The notes below the pieces were generated by a model, which saw nothing but the letters and a program-made list of their open reading frames with translations, was not told the origin of the DNA and ran no database searches. The translations under genes were made by a program, and so were the position numbers. Positions 9,441 through 18,900 of a stretch of DNA of 64,000 nt are shown here, one piece after another (position 1 is the first letter of the stretch; the number at the start of each line of letters is the position of its first letter). Origin of the DNA: Flavobacteriales bacterium (GTDB lineage Bacteria > Bacteroidota > Bacteroidia > CAIKAF01); NCBI GenBank assembly GCA_026418175.1, contig JAOABX010000001.1:132957-196956 (forward strand). Reading direction: 5' to 3'.

Positions 9441-9875
9441 TTATTTATCAGCTACTTTATGTTTCTCGAGTAAACATTGAATGGTAATTTTACAAATTTG
9501 TTCTAGTATATTAAGATTTAGGTCATCGAGTTTTTTAAAATAGATGCAAGATTTGCCCATTTTGAATTTTCCCAATCCTTGAAGCAGTTGATTGTAATTA
9601 CATTGCTCAGCAATTACATAAAGAGAAAATTCTGATTTTCTCGGAGAAAATCCAATCAACGGTGCATTGCCTTCATGCCCACTGGCGTATTTATAATGAT
9701 AACTTCCAAAGCCAATGATTGATGGTCCCCACATTTTAGGTTCATAACCAGACCATTGCTGCATCAGTTCAATGAGTTTAAAACTATCTTGTTTTTTCTG
9801 TTCATGTGTTACAAAAGCATGAATGAATACTGTAACATCTGTATTCGTTTCGGTAGTTTTATTTTTTCTTGGCAT
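9441..9875 (-). CDS. DUF1801 domain protein
   Basis: A 144-residue cytosolic protein of the DUF1801/YdhG-like family, recognised by the middle motif 'MWGPSIIGFGSYHYKYASG', followed by 'PLIGFSPRKSEFSLY' and a C-terminal 'KSCIYFKKLDDLN' segment. The fold is related to the frataxin-like YdhG domain; no enzymatic role is established. It is transcribed convergently toward gatC, with only 17 nt between the two stop codons. The upstream interval 9876-10083 holds nothing I can recognise. Confidence 0.85.
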   Translation of the reverse strand: MPRKNKTTETNTDVTVFIHAFVTHEQKKQDSFKLIELMQQWSGYEPKMWGPSIIGFGSYHYKYASGHEGNAPLIGFSPRKSEFSLYVIAEQCNYNQLLQGLGKFKMGKSCIYFKKLDDLNLNILEQICKITIQCLLEKHKVADK

Positions 9876-10083
9876 GTTTTATTGGATTAGTGTTTGTGTT
9901 AAAAAAATGGGATTTGGGAACTTATTGCTTCCATGTACTGAACCTATTGGAATATTTTCATAATAGGTGTTAAGTAGGAACTAACATAATTTTAGTAATT
10001 TTAATGGAGTATACAGGTAACTATATCACAAGGTGTATCTTGAAAATGTTTTGATAGCTATAAATTAAAGTTAAAAAACACTA

Positions 10084-10287
10084 TTAAAACTTATATTTTT
10101 TAATTCGGTCATTTCTTATTAAAAATTTATTGTCAAAACAAATAGGTATTCCATTGCCATTCATAATTTTACTTGTATCTGTTCCTGAAATTGCATGAAT
10201 ATGTAAATGAGGCTCTGATGTGTGGCCTGAATTGCCAACACGAGCTACAGGCTGGCCTCGTTTAACAGAATCATTAGGTAATACCAT
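10084..10287 (-). CDS. M23 peptidase-like protein, C-terminal part in the shifted frame
   Basis: A 67-codon frame carrying the C-terminal half of an M23 (LytM-like) peptidase domain: VKRGQPVARVGNSGHTSEPHLHIHA, containing the HxH zinc motif. It has no signal sequence and cannot be a complete protein. Its ATG overlaps the stop codon of the upstream frame (TAATG), so it could be reached by reinitiation. A -1 shift in the upstream frame at 10296-10302 would instead join it seamlessly. The fused product would be about 229 residues, a normal length for a membrane-anchored M23 protein. Either this is a broken or mis-sequenced gene, or expression needs recoding. Confidence 0.7.
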   Translation of the reverse strand: MVLPNDSVKRGQPVARVGNSGHTSEPHLHIHAISGTDTSKIMNGNGIPICFDNKFLIRNDRIKKYKF

Positions 10288-10772
10288 TATAGAATTTTTA
10301 AAAGATGCGCAAATACAATGAGACTGTTTTTATATTCAAAAATAATATGATTCCCTGCAAGATTAACGGTGTCCATTGATCCAGGAGGAAGATCATTCAA
10401 TCCATTTTTTACTTTTACAATTTTGCAATCGCAGGGACTAAAAATTGTATCTCCATAAATTTCATATTTATTTAAATCCTTTGGGAAAATACCATAAGCC
10501 CTAAGTCCCCAAGTATTCAAATTTGTAATATCTAAAGCATATTGTTGCGCTGTAGTATCTGCATGATGATAATTAATTATTGTAGAATTACCTCCATGTG
10601 AAATATATCCTTCTTTGAGAGGAAAAGATAGGTATATGTTCTCCTCTGTGGCTTTAAAGCCTTTTATAATTTCAAAACATGCCAATGTGATCAAAGCAGC
10701 AATCATCAATTGGCCTAAAAGTTTTAGCCAGCTCCAAACACTTTTATTTTTAAAAAAAACTAAGTTTTGCAT
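10287..10772 (-). CDS. M23 peptidase-like protein, membrane-anchored N-terminal part
   Basis: A 161-residue frame with a transmembrane segment at about residues 17-39 followed by an extracytoplasmic region. Around residue 82 is YALDI, which matches the Asp-containing zinc-ligand region of M23 peptidases, although the usual first His is replaced (QQYALD). The frame later reads IFSPCDCKIVKVKNG and IVFAHL, typical of the LytM beta-sheet core, then runs into a stop after LLKIL. The rest of the domain is in the -1 frame (10084-10287). M23 enzymes cut peptidoglycan cross-links, but the altered first ligand leaves activity uncertain. The gene sits in a sparse AT-rich stretch together with a small membrane protein. 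Confidence 0.7.
   Translation of the reverse strand: MQNLVFFKNKSVWSWLKLLGQLMIAALITLACFEIIKGFKATEENIYLSFPLKEGYISHGGNSTIINYHHADTTAQQYALDITNLNTWGLRAYGIFPKDLNKYEIYGDTIFSPCDCKIVKVKNGLNDLPPGSMDTVNLAGNHIIFEYKNSLIVFAHLLKIL
10296..10302 (-). other. Possible -1 frameshift site (T TTA AAA) in the M23 gene
   Basis: In the zero frame the codons read CTT TTA AAA ATT CTA TAA. The heptamer T TTA AAA fits the X XXY YYZ slippery pattern in the correct phase, and slipping back one base gives AAA AAT TCT ATA ATG, continuing into the rest of the M23 domain. The five-A run is also where a one-base deletion or sequencing error would be expected. The sequence alone cannot choose between these. Confidence 0.4.
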
Positions 10773-10814
10773 ATGAATTAATGCTTTGATGCTAACTACG
10801 ATTAAAAGAATTAT

Positions 10815-11021
10815 TCAAATATATCGTAAATAGAATGGAATGAAACTCCATTGACCAGCATAATAGATAAAGATAAAAAATGGCCAAGCTGTTAGAATTT
10901 TAAATATAGTATTAATTTTTGATTTGCTCTTTGTGAATCCTAACCAATAAATGAATAGTATAGGAGTTACCAGTTGCATAGTTGTCAATAAAATGATACT
11001 AATTATTTGAAGAGAGTTCAT
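10815..11021 (-). CDS. Small hydrophobic membrane protein of unknown function
   Basis: A 68-residue protein using the ATG at 11021 (MNSLQIIS). A longer frame from a TTG at 11075 adds an unconvincing polar N-terminus. It has two hydrophobic segments, about residues 5-28 and 40-60, separated by a short basic loop (TKSKSKIN), consistent with a two-pass inner-membrane protein. I do not recognise a family. It lies 43 nt upstream of the M23-like gene on the same strand, so the two may be co-transcribed. Confidence 0.45.
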   Translation of the reverse strand: MNSLQIISIILLTTMQLVTPILFIYWLGFTKSKSKINTIFKILTAWPFFIFIYYAGQWSFIPFYLRYI

Positions 11022-11375
11022 ATTGAATTTTTTTATTAAATGTTGTAAATCTAAGGTATGATTTTTAATGATCAAGCCTTTATGAACTTGCCATTATTAT
11101 CAAATTTAATTCAATATGTTTTTGAGCTGTATAATAAATATTCGGACAATACAGTAGATTATTTTTAATCGATTTTAAATATTAATATTTTCTAAGGTCA
11201 TTTATTATAAATAGTTAATTCCTTTTTCTTTTTTTCCTTTTTCGTTTTTATTTTTTTACATATTTCTATCCATAGTAAAGATTTTATTTCATACATTAGA
11301 ATTCATGGGTATTTTATAAAGAGCTTATAGCTTATTAAATTAAGATACAATAAGCTTCAGGGGAGATATAAAAAA
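11022..11375. other. AT-rich intergenic stretch with a pyrimidine tract
   Basis: No credible coding frame is seen. The interval is strongly AT-rich and contains a plus-strand pyrimidine tract from about 11220 to 11262, interrupted by only a few purines. No hairpin with a T-run is evident. Confidence 0.6.
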
Positions 11376-11963
11376 TCAAAAGCAGCTTTCAATGAAATCC
11401 AGCAGCTGATTGCGGCCTTGTTGGGTTTTTGAAGAGGTAATAATCATGTGAGGAATTCTTTCCCATTCTGCCTTCAGCGTTTCTTTCATCCCTTTAATGT
11501 TTTGCATCAGTTCGCGTTGCGTAACTTTATCGGCTTTAGTAATTACAATCACAAACGGAATTCCGTTAGCTCCCATCCAGCTAATCATATCATGATCTGA
11601 CTGCTGAAACGAAATACGCCCATCTACCAGTATAAATATGCAATGCAGGTTTTGGCGATTTTCCAAATAACCCTTTATCATTTTTTGCCATTTATCGCGT
11701 TGCGCTTTGCTTACCTTGGCGTAGCCATAGCCGGGCAGGTCTACAAGGTACCATTGCTTATTGATAAGAAAATGATTGATAAGTTGTGTTTTGCCTGGAG
11801 TAGAAGAAGTTTTAGCCAATCCTTTCTTCCCGGTAAGCATATTGATTAATGAAGATTTTCCTACATTCGATCGGCCAATAAATGCAAACTCAGGGTATTT
11901 GGGAGGAGGGCATTTTTTATAATCAGCAGTACTAGTAACAAATTCAGCGACCTTGATGTCCAT
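11376..11963 (-). CDS. engB: Ribosome biogenesis GTP-binding protein EngB (YsxC/YihA)
   Basis: A 195-residue TRAFAC-class GTPase needed for late large-subunit assembly. Visible motifs are G1 GRSNVGKS, the switch I region with TSSTPGKTQ, G3 DLPGYGYAKV, G4 TKAD, and a C-terminal ITSSK resembling G5. Length is typical. It starts 1 nt after the stop of the alpha/beta hydrolase gene, so the two are probably co-transcribed. Confidence 0.96.
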   Translation of the reverse strand: MDIKVAEFVTSTADYKKCPPPKYPEFAFIGRSNVGKSSLINMLTGKKGLAKTSSTPGKTQLINHFLINKQWYLVDLPGYGYAKVSKAQRDKWQKMIKGYLENRQNLHCIFILVDGRISFQQSDHDMISWMGANGIPFVIVITKADKVTQRELMQNIKGMKETLKAEWERIPHMIITSSKTQQGRNQLLDFIESCF

Positions 11964-11964
11964 C

Positions 11965-12738
11965 TTAGGTAATAACCAATTTATTACGAAGTATCAGCCA
12001 TTCTGTAAGTATTCGATTAAATTCTTCGGGCTTTTCCATCATGGGTGCATGTCCGCATTGATCAATCCAGTACAAATCAGAGTTGACTAATTTTTCATGA
12101 AATTCTTCTGCTACTTCAGGGGGGGTAATGTTGTCATTTCTTCCCCAAATCAAACATACCGGGACTTTGATATTGGGTAATTCATGCCGCATATTATGCC
12201 TAATGGCTGATTTGGCTAATGAAATACTTCGAATGGCTTTTGATTTATCGTTTACCAATGCAAACACTTCATCCACCAATTCTTTGGTAGCAACTTTCGG
12301 GTCATAAAATGTATATTCTACACGGCTCTTTATAAATTCATAATCATTTTTTCGGGGATAAGTACTACCAAACGCATTTTCATATAAACCCGAACTGCCT
12401 GTGAGAATCAAGGCATCTACTTTTTCTTGGCACATTGTAGTATATATTAATCCTACGTGGCCACCCATGGAATTACCCAATAAAATTACTTTATCAAAGC
12501 CTTTCTGATTAATGAAACGTTCGATATACTTAGCTAGGTTTTTCAGGTTCGTATCAATGATGGGTAAAGTGTATACCGGCATCAATGGAATAATTACCCG
12601 ATAATATTTACTAAAGTGGTGAACTACATGCTGGAAATTGCTCAATGCACCAAAAAGCCCGTGTAATACAATCATCACTGGGCCCTTGCCTTCGTCCAGA
12701 TATTCAAATTCTCCATCTTTTTTGAGTTCAAAATGCAT
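11965..12738 (-). CDS. Alpha/beta hydrolase
   Basis: A 257-residue protein with the full alpha/beta hydrolase signature: an oxyanion-hole HGLFGALSNF segment near residue 26, the nucleophile elbow GNSMGG (Ser about residue 94), an acid in WGRNDNITPP, and a catalytic His in CGHAPMMEKP. The closest general resemblance is to MhpC-like C-C bond hydrolases or esterases, but the substrate cannot be assigned. There is no signal peptide, so it is cytosolic. It directly precedes engB. Confidence 0.88.
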   Translation of the reverse strand: MHFELKKDGEFEYLDEGKGPVMIVLHGLFGALSNFQHVVHHFSKYYRVIIPLMPVYTLPIIDTNLKNLAKYIERFINQKGFDKVILLGNSMGGHVGLIYTTMCQEKVDALILTGSSGLYENAFGSTYPRKNDYEFIKSRVEYTFYDPKVATKELVDEVFALVNDKSKAIRSISLAKSAIRHNMRHELPNIKVPVCLIWGRNDNITPPEVAEEFHEKLVNSDLYWIDQCGHAPMMEKPEEFNRILTEWLILRNKLVIT

Positions 12739-12834
12739 GTACCGAAAGGTTTTACTGAACGAATATAGTTTTTTATTTCCAATTACAAATTTGATATAAA
12801 AACAGTAAACTACTTTCTACTTCAAACAATTCCG

Positions 12835-14238
12835 TTAAATATTGATGGCACGATTTTCACTGGCTGCCAAACATGCATCCTTAAAGCTTTCAGAGAAAGT
12901 GGGATGTGCATGGCATATACGGCCAATGTCTTCGGCGCTAGCCCGGAATTCCATGGCCACGGTGGCTTCCATGATCATATCAGCAGCCCGTGGTCCAATC
13001 ATATGTACTCCTAAAATTTCATCTGTATCTTTATCGGCAAGTACTTTGATAAGTCCATCGGTATCCATACTTGCACGGGCACGACCGCTGGCTTTGAATG
13101 GGAATGAGCCGGATTTGTAAGCCTTTCTCATTTCCTTAAGTTGTTCTTCAGTGTAGCCCACAGCTGCTACTTCGGGCCAGGTATATACTACGTTAGGTAT
13201 AAGCAGATAATTAATATGTGGTTTTTGCCCGGCAATGATTTCAGCCACTGCCACGCCTTCATCTTCGGCTTTATGTGCCAACATGGCACCACGAACTACA
13301 TCACCAATAGCATAAATATGTGGAACAGCCGTTTGCAGGTGGTCATTTACAGGTACTTTCCCCCGTTCATCAGTTTTCAGACCGGCATTCTCCAAATTTA
13401 ATCCATTGGTATAAGCACGACGTCCTACGGCTACTAAGCAATAGTCACCTTCCAATTGTATTTCTTTGCCATCTTTGTCAAGAGCTGTAACCGTTACCTT
13501 CTTGGAAGAACTTTTAACAGCGGTTACTTTATGATTGAAATAAAAATCAAATTCCAGCTTTTTCAATACTTTTTGTAATTCTTTGCTTAGGGTGCTGTCC
13601 ATGGTAGGAATCAAACGATCCATATACTCAACAACCGATACTTTTGCACCGAGACGTGCATAAACAGAGCCCAATTCAAGCCCAATGACCCCACCGCCTA
13701 TTACAATCAAATGCTTTGGAATTTCTTTTAACTCTAATGCTTCAGTAGATGTAATGATGCGTTTTTTGTCTATTTCAATGCCGGGCAGGATAGCCGGCTT
13801 ACTACCCGTGGCAATTACAATATTTTTTCCACTTATTTCCTCCGTACTGCCATCATCTTTTTTAATGGTAATAATATGTTCATCTTTAAATGAACCATGG
13901 CCATGATATACATCAATTTTATTTTTTTTCATCAGGTATTGAATCCCGTCTGTAGTTTGTTTCACAACCTCAGCTTTCCGTTTTATCATTTGTGCAAGAT
14001 CCGGCTTCAGATCCTTTAGCAATATACCATGTTCTGCAAAGGTGTGGCTGGCATTATAATAATGTTCAGAAGAATCGAGCATTGCTTTGGAAGGAATACA
14101 CCCCACGTTGAGACAGGTTCCGCCCAGAGTTTTGTATCGTTCTATAATGGCGGTTTTGAACCCAAGCTGGGCTGCACGTATAGCACCCACATATCCTCCA
14201 GGACCGGAACCAATAAATATCACATCGTATGTATTCAT
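12835..14238 (-). CDS. lpdA: Dihydrolipoyl dehydrogenase (E3)
   Basis: A 467-residue flavoprotein that reoxidises dihydrolipoamide in 2-oxoacid dehydrogenase complexes and the glycine cleavage system. The ATG at 14238 gives MNTYDVIFIGSGPGG, the FAD-binding motif; upstream in-frame codons add an unrelated hydrophobic leader and are unlikely. The redox disulfide is GGTC42LNVGC47. The NAD-binding motif is VIGGGVIGLELG, the second FAD motif is YAIGDV, and the C-terminal HAHPTFSE supplies the active-site His-Glu. Length matches the family. A well-formed promoter lies just upstream. Confidence 0.97.
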   Translation of the reverse strand: MNTYDVIFIGSGPGGYVGAIRAAQLGFKTAIIERYKTLGGTCLNVGCIPSKAMLDSSEHYYNASHTFAEHGILLKDLKPDLAQMIKRKAEVVKQTTDGIQYLMKKNKIDVYHGHGSFKDEHIITIKKDDGSTEEISGKNIVIATGSKPAILPGIEIDKKRIITSTEALELKEIPKHLIVIGGGVIGLELGSVYARLGAKVSVVEYMDRLIPTMDSTLSKELQKVLKKLEFDFYFNHKVTAVKSSSKKVTVTALDKDGKEIQLEGDYCLVAVGRRAYTNGLNLENAGLKTDERGKVPVNDHLQTAVPHIYAIGDVVRGAMLAHKAEDEGVAVAEIIAGQKPHINYLLIPNVVYTWPEVAAVGYTEEQLKEMRKAYKSGSFPFKASGRARASMDTDGLIKVLADKDTDEILGVHMIGPRAADMIMEATVAMEFRASAEDIGRICHAHPTFSESFKDACLAASENRAINI

Positions 14239-14256
14239 GAAGTAAGAATTTTGTTG

Positions 14257-14286
14257 CAAAATTAGCAGGATAATGATAAGAGACAA
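14257..14286 (-). promoter_or_regulatory. Bacteroidota-type promoter of lpdA
   Basis: Read on the minus strand, TTG (14284-14286) is followed by 19 nt and then TAATTTTG (14257-14264), matching the -33/-7 consensus exactly. Transcription would begin around 14250, leaving a leader of about 10-15 nt. Confidence 0.75.
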
Positions 14287-14356
14287 GTTAGAAGAAATGT
14301 GAATTATCAGGCAAAAACTATTGAAAGTTATATCTTGGTTAAATGTCTCAAAAAAT

Positions 14357-15967
14357 TTATCTGAATTTCTTTTTTCTAAGAAACCAGCGGATATAGGTAA
14401 ATGTAATCAGCATGATCCCGAACAATACCGAAAGCCTTCCCAGAAAGTCGCCATGACGGGTATAGAATGTGAGGGCATCATTAGCATTGATGATTCCGCT
14501 TACTGCATCGGCTGTCCAAAATTTTGTGGGCATTAAAATATCTCCACGTTGGTTGATAAAGCAACTAATGCCGGTATTTGCTGAGCGTGCTATACTTCGG
14601 CGAGTTTCTATAGCTCTTAGACGCGTGTATGCCAGCAATTGCTTGTATCCGGGCGAATCGCCCCACCATGCATCGTTTGTGCTAACCGAAATAAAAGTGG
14701 CACCGTTGCGTATATACTCCGAAACAAATTCTCCATAAATTGATTCATAACAAATTACCGGTGCTGCTTTTTGATTTTCATTATTACTGCTAAATACAGT
14801 ACGTTCTTTTTGTGTACCCATATCGCCAATTTGCCCACCCAGTTTTCCAAATAGTTTATGTTGAATAGGTTTTAACACTTCGGCAAAAGGCATCATTTCA
14901 GGCCCAGGTACCAGCTTTGATTTGTGATAAATCTGGAAACCAGCCCGCCGGTCAACTTGTATGGCTGAATTATGGTCATCGTAATACAAATCTCCATTTC
15001 TGAATTTTTCGGCAGTAGGTGGAATATTTTGTCCGGGTTCATATATCTGTAAATGCGAAATTCCAGCAATGATATGAAGTCTGGGATATATATTGGTAAG
15101 TTCTTTCAATCGTAAATATTCCTGCGAATAAATGAGCTCATGATCCCAAATTCCATAAGGGAATATAGATGTTTCAGGAGTGATGAGGTAATCGGTCGTT
15201 GAATCAATTTTGGGTAATGCCAATTGAAGTATGTTTTCAAACTGTTGATTGGCACTAATACCACCGAATTTATCCCAGGGATCGATGTTAGGTTGTACTA
15301 CCAGCACTTTTATGGGTGATTCTTTTTCAATATACGTAATGTATCGGATGTATGAAATAGCTGGAGGTGTAAGTAATACAACAAACCAGATCATAGCACC
15401 TGGAATATAGTTTGATTTTGAAATTATTCGTTTTATTACCCTGAATCCTAAAATATTTGATATTAATACCCATAAACTACCTCCTAATGCACCGGTGTGT
15501 TCATACCATTGAACAGTTTGTGGATAATTAGCAAAGGCATTGCCTAAATGTAGCCAGGGCCATGATAAATCCCAATCAAAGTGTAGAAACTCAAAAGCAA
15601 GCCAATAAGTTATTAAACCAAAATAACCTCTTTGTGTACCAAGTATAATTTTAGTTTTTTGAAATAACACCCAAAGGCATGCCATGAGAAATGCATTGAG
15701 TAAAATGGCTACATAAGCCCCTTCGGGTGAAGAAAAATAAATCCAGTAAGTAGTAAGTAAATTCCATGTAAAAAATGCAAGGTAAGTATGCCCTAACAGT
15801 TTCCTCCCTTTTCTTTTTACCTCTGAATTTGCAAGTTGGTCTTCAATCCAAAGTAGTGGAATAAAGGCAATGAGCATAAGAAACGGGAAACCATTGGCGG
15901 GCCAAGCTGCTGAAAGTAATAATCCACTAAGCAATGCCAGCAGAGAATGTATATACCATTTGTTCAT
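14357..15967 (-). CDS. lnt: Apolipoprotein N-acyltransferase
   Basis: A 536-residue inner-membrane enzyme that adds the third acyl chain to the N-terminal cysteine of lipoproteins. About six to seven transmembrane helices occupy residues 1-215, followed by a periplasmic nitrilase-like domain and one last helix near residue 510. The Glu-Lys-Cys triad is visible: Glu265 in TPETSIF, Lys349 in HKSKLVPG, and Cys406 in VICYESIYGE. Several lipobox proteins in this window would be substrates. The length is typical of Bacteroidota Lnt. It lies just upstream (in minus-strand direction) of lpdA but is separated from it by about 70 nt carrying the lpdA promoter. Confidence 0.95.
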   Translation of the reverse strand: MNKWYIHSLLALLSGLLLSAAWPANGFPFLMLIAFIPLLWIEDQLANSEVKRKGRKLLGHTYLAFFTWNLLTTYWIYFSSPEGAYVAILLNAFLMACLWVLFQKTKIILGTQRGYFGLITYWLAFEFLHFDWDLSWPWLHLGNAFANYPQTVQWYEHTGALGGSLWVLISNILGFRVIKRIISKSNYIPGAMIWFVVLLTPPAISYIRYITYIEKESPIKVLVVQPNIDPWDKFGGISANQQFENILQLALPKIDSTTDYLITPETSIFPYGIWDHELIYSQEYLRLKELTNIYPRLHIIAGISHLQIYEPGQNIPPTAEKFRNGDLYYDDHNSAIQVDRRAGFQIYHKSKLVPGPEMMPFAEVLKPIQHKLFGKLGGQIGDMGTQKERTVFSSNNENQKAAPVICYESIYGEFVSEYIRNGATFISVSTNDAWWGDSPGYKQLLAYTRLRAIETRRSIARSANTGISCFINQRGDILMPTKFWTADAVSGIINANDALTFYTRHGDFLGRLSVLFGIMLITFTYIRWFLRKKKFR

Positions 15968-15997
15968 GGGATAAAACTACGCAAAATGGCAATATGC

Positions 15998-18900
15998 TTA
16001 CCGCATAATGTACATTTTGCCAAATCCATTTTTGAAGTATTTATCAGCTGATGTGCTTTTCTTTTCCAACGGTTCTTCATTCAGTTTAGTAATTACCCGA
16101 TACAAATAAACCCCGGTAGCCAGCTTATCGCCGTATTCATCAGTGCCATCCCAGGCAAATTGGGTGATGTTTCTTCCGATATGAATGGGGCCCAGTTCAT
16201 TCAACGTAATTTCTCGAACTACCACACCGCTTATTGTGAGAATTTGAATGGTAAATTCTGAAGGAATTTCGCTACCGGTAAGTGTAAATACAAATCGGGT
16301 AGATGTAGAAAACGGGTTGGGATAATTCAATACATTGGTGATGGTAGGTTTACTAATTATTTCAAATTGTATGCTGTAATCAAAGGAGCCGTTTCCATAT
16401 CCCGAAACATTGCCCGATTTATCTGTGGCACGAATCAATAATTCATACATTCCATCCTGATTTGTAAAATCTGGCTTGTATTCAATTCTACAATAATTTT
16501 GATTGTTGGTAGCAGGAATAAACGTAAGTTCTGGATTGGAGAAATACAATCGTTGAGGTGTAGATGAATTTGGTTTTTTCAGGTATAATTCTACATCCGA
16601 TGTATCGTCCATCCACAGCAATTGATTTTCATCTTTAAGTTGAATGAGTATATCTGGTTTTGCAGAAACAATGTCGCCGTTCATGATATGAATTCCATCA
16701 AACGTAACATCTAGTATGGGGTTAATTTTGTCGTTCCCTACCACAAACAATCGTTGGCCAATGTTATTAAAATGGGTTTGTTCCAATTGATAATAAGGGG
16801 TGTTGATAGGGTTAACTTCAATCCAAAGGCTGTTAAGGCCGGGGTAATTGGTTGTTGAAATTGTAAACGTATCAACTAAAATTTGACCTACTCGAAGCGA
16901 ATCATTTTTCTGATAGAAATTATGAAGTTGGTTGTTTCGGTCAATAATGAAGTAACGTATCCAAAGACTATCCATGTCGTAATCACCAATGTTTTCAATT
17001 GCTGTAATAAGTCGAAGTTGTTCACCTTGTTGCAATGTATCTTGATAAAAACTATATTGAATGGATGGGTTTAGGGCTGCTTCCGGAACTCCTTCATACA
17101 AAACATGCCAACTTCCCAGCTGGCGAGGCGTTAAGTTAATATCATCCCGTGTAAAGAAAAACAATTTTAAGTATGGATAAACAGCTGCATCAATTGTATT
17201 GAATAAGTCAGGAATCATTGCCGTTGAGGGTTGAATATCGTTGAATAATACATCTTGTTGGCCGCTAGCTCGAATTCCGATAATTTTAGCAGAAACAGAA
17301 TCATGTGTTGGGTCTGCATCTATGGAATAAGAATTCCAGTGAAAAGATCCCCAGCGGCTGGCAGGTCCTATCACTGGTGATGTAATTGTTCCAAACATCC
17401 AGTCGTTTTCAAGATAGGTAATAAGTTCTGCTGGCAGTAAATTGCTAGGACCAACGGCTTCTTGAGTAAGTTGATTAAAACCTTTGCGGGTAAAGAAAAT
17501 GTATGAACGAGAGTAGGCGCTGTCCACCAGTGTTCGTAATGTATCAGCTCCCAAATTTTCAAAGGTTGTTATGAGGCTGTTGGGCCAAAAAGATGGGTTG
17601 TAAAATGGAGGAGTATGATTAGTGTATGCTAAAATATAGTGGCCGTTTGGAACGATATTAGATATTAGATTTTCTAGTGCAGCACGCTGTGAAGGAATGC
17701 TGAGATTATAAAAGAAATAGTTTTCCGGCCTATTGCGGCAGGCACAGTTATCGTTGGCATTTCCAAAGCTGTTCAGCGGATTAAAACCATTGCAACGGGT
17801 TTGCCAAGGTGTAAGGGTGATCGGATCAATTATGGCTACATATAAACCTGGATTAAATCCACACGGATTTCCTCCGGTTCCTTCTTCAATTACCGATCCG
17901 TCAATTGTAAATTCAGTATTAAACTGGCAGCAATCGCCGGGCTGAAGAACCGGGTACGTGATACATCGTAATTGTTTGATGTTGGGGACAAACTCAAAGG
18001 TTCGATTACTTCGGTTGTCGTCAATATATACATAATTATTGTCTTTAAACTGAAAGAAATGGTCTTGCCCCCAGCCATATTTCCCCGGTATGTATTGAAA
18101 TGAGCTTTCTTTCCAACGATGATAAATGCCTGTATTGGCTGAATCTACTCCTGTTCTCCAGAAATATACCGTACTATCGGTAAAGTTGAACGGAGGCTTC
18201 CATTTAACCACACCGCCAGTTTGTTGTATTACGGTGTCTCTTAAAAATGGACTATTGAATAAATCAGTAGTATCAATCTGAATTTTATAGCGTTTCAGAG
18301 GGGCAAACGGATCACCGGTGGAAGCTTTTAAAAATAGCGAAGCGGTGGGTACAACCTGAAACTTGAATGGATATATGGGTATGATTTCGGAAGAGCTAAT
18401 GTTAAGTTTAACGATTACTTCGTTATTAGTTTCACTAAGTTCTTCTACAAATCCAAATGGATCAGCTGTTATGGTAAATATGTTTTCTCCAAAACTATTG
18501 ATGATATTTACTGGAAGGTTAAACCGAATGGTATCAGAATAAAGCAAACCATTTCGGGTAAAGTAATACACGGTGTCTGCTACACCCTGTCGTGGAAAGT
18601 CGCGTCGAATACTAAGCAATACGGGACCTGACACTGAACGTCCCAAGTTGTGAAGCACAATTTCCATTTCAAATGAATCAATCTCGCTGGTTACTACACC
18701 CGGTATAAAACGCACATCAGGAGGGGTAATGGCAATATCCGGTTTTAGCCAAGTATTTAAGCGCAATGCCGGATCTCCATGTATTTGTGGCTCTATGGCA
18801 GTAAATCGAAGAATAGAATTTGGGGGAGTGCCTTGTGCCACTTCACTAATAGCATGTTGAATGGCTTTCCCTACGGTATTTCCATAATCATGAAGTGCTA

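Noticed and set aside
9876-10083. Possible small gene or regulatory RNA between the DUF1801 and M23-like genes
   Set aside because: No sustained frame and no convincing hairpin with a T-run on either strand.
10815-11075. Longer 86-residue form of the small membrane protein
   Set aside because: The extra N-terminus starts at a TTG and is polar and unlike a signal or membrane segment; the ATG at 11021 is more plausible.
11219-11262. Pyrimidine tract as a terminator or regulatory element
   Set aside because: It has no adjacent stable hairpin and looks like general AT-rich spacer.
12835-14286. LpdA with an extended hydrophobic N-terminus
   Set aside because: The extension runs through the promoter region; the ATG at 14238 gives the standard FAD-binding N-terminus.
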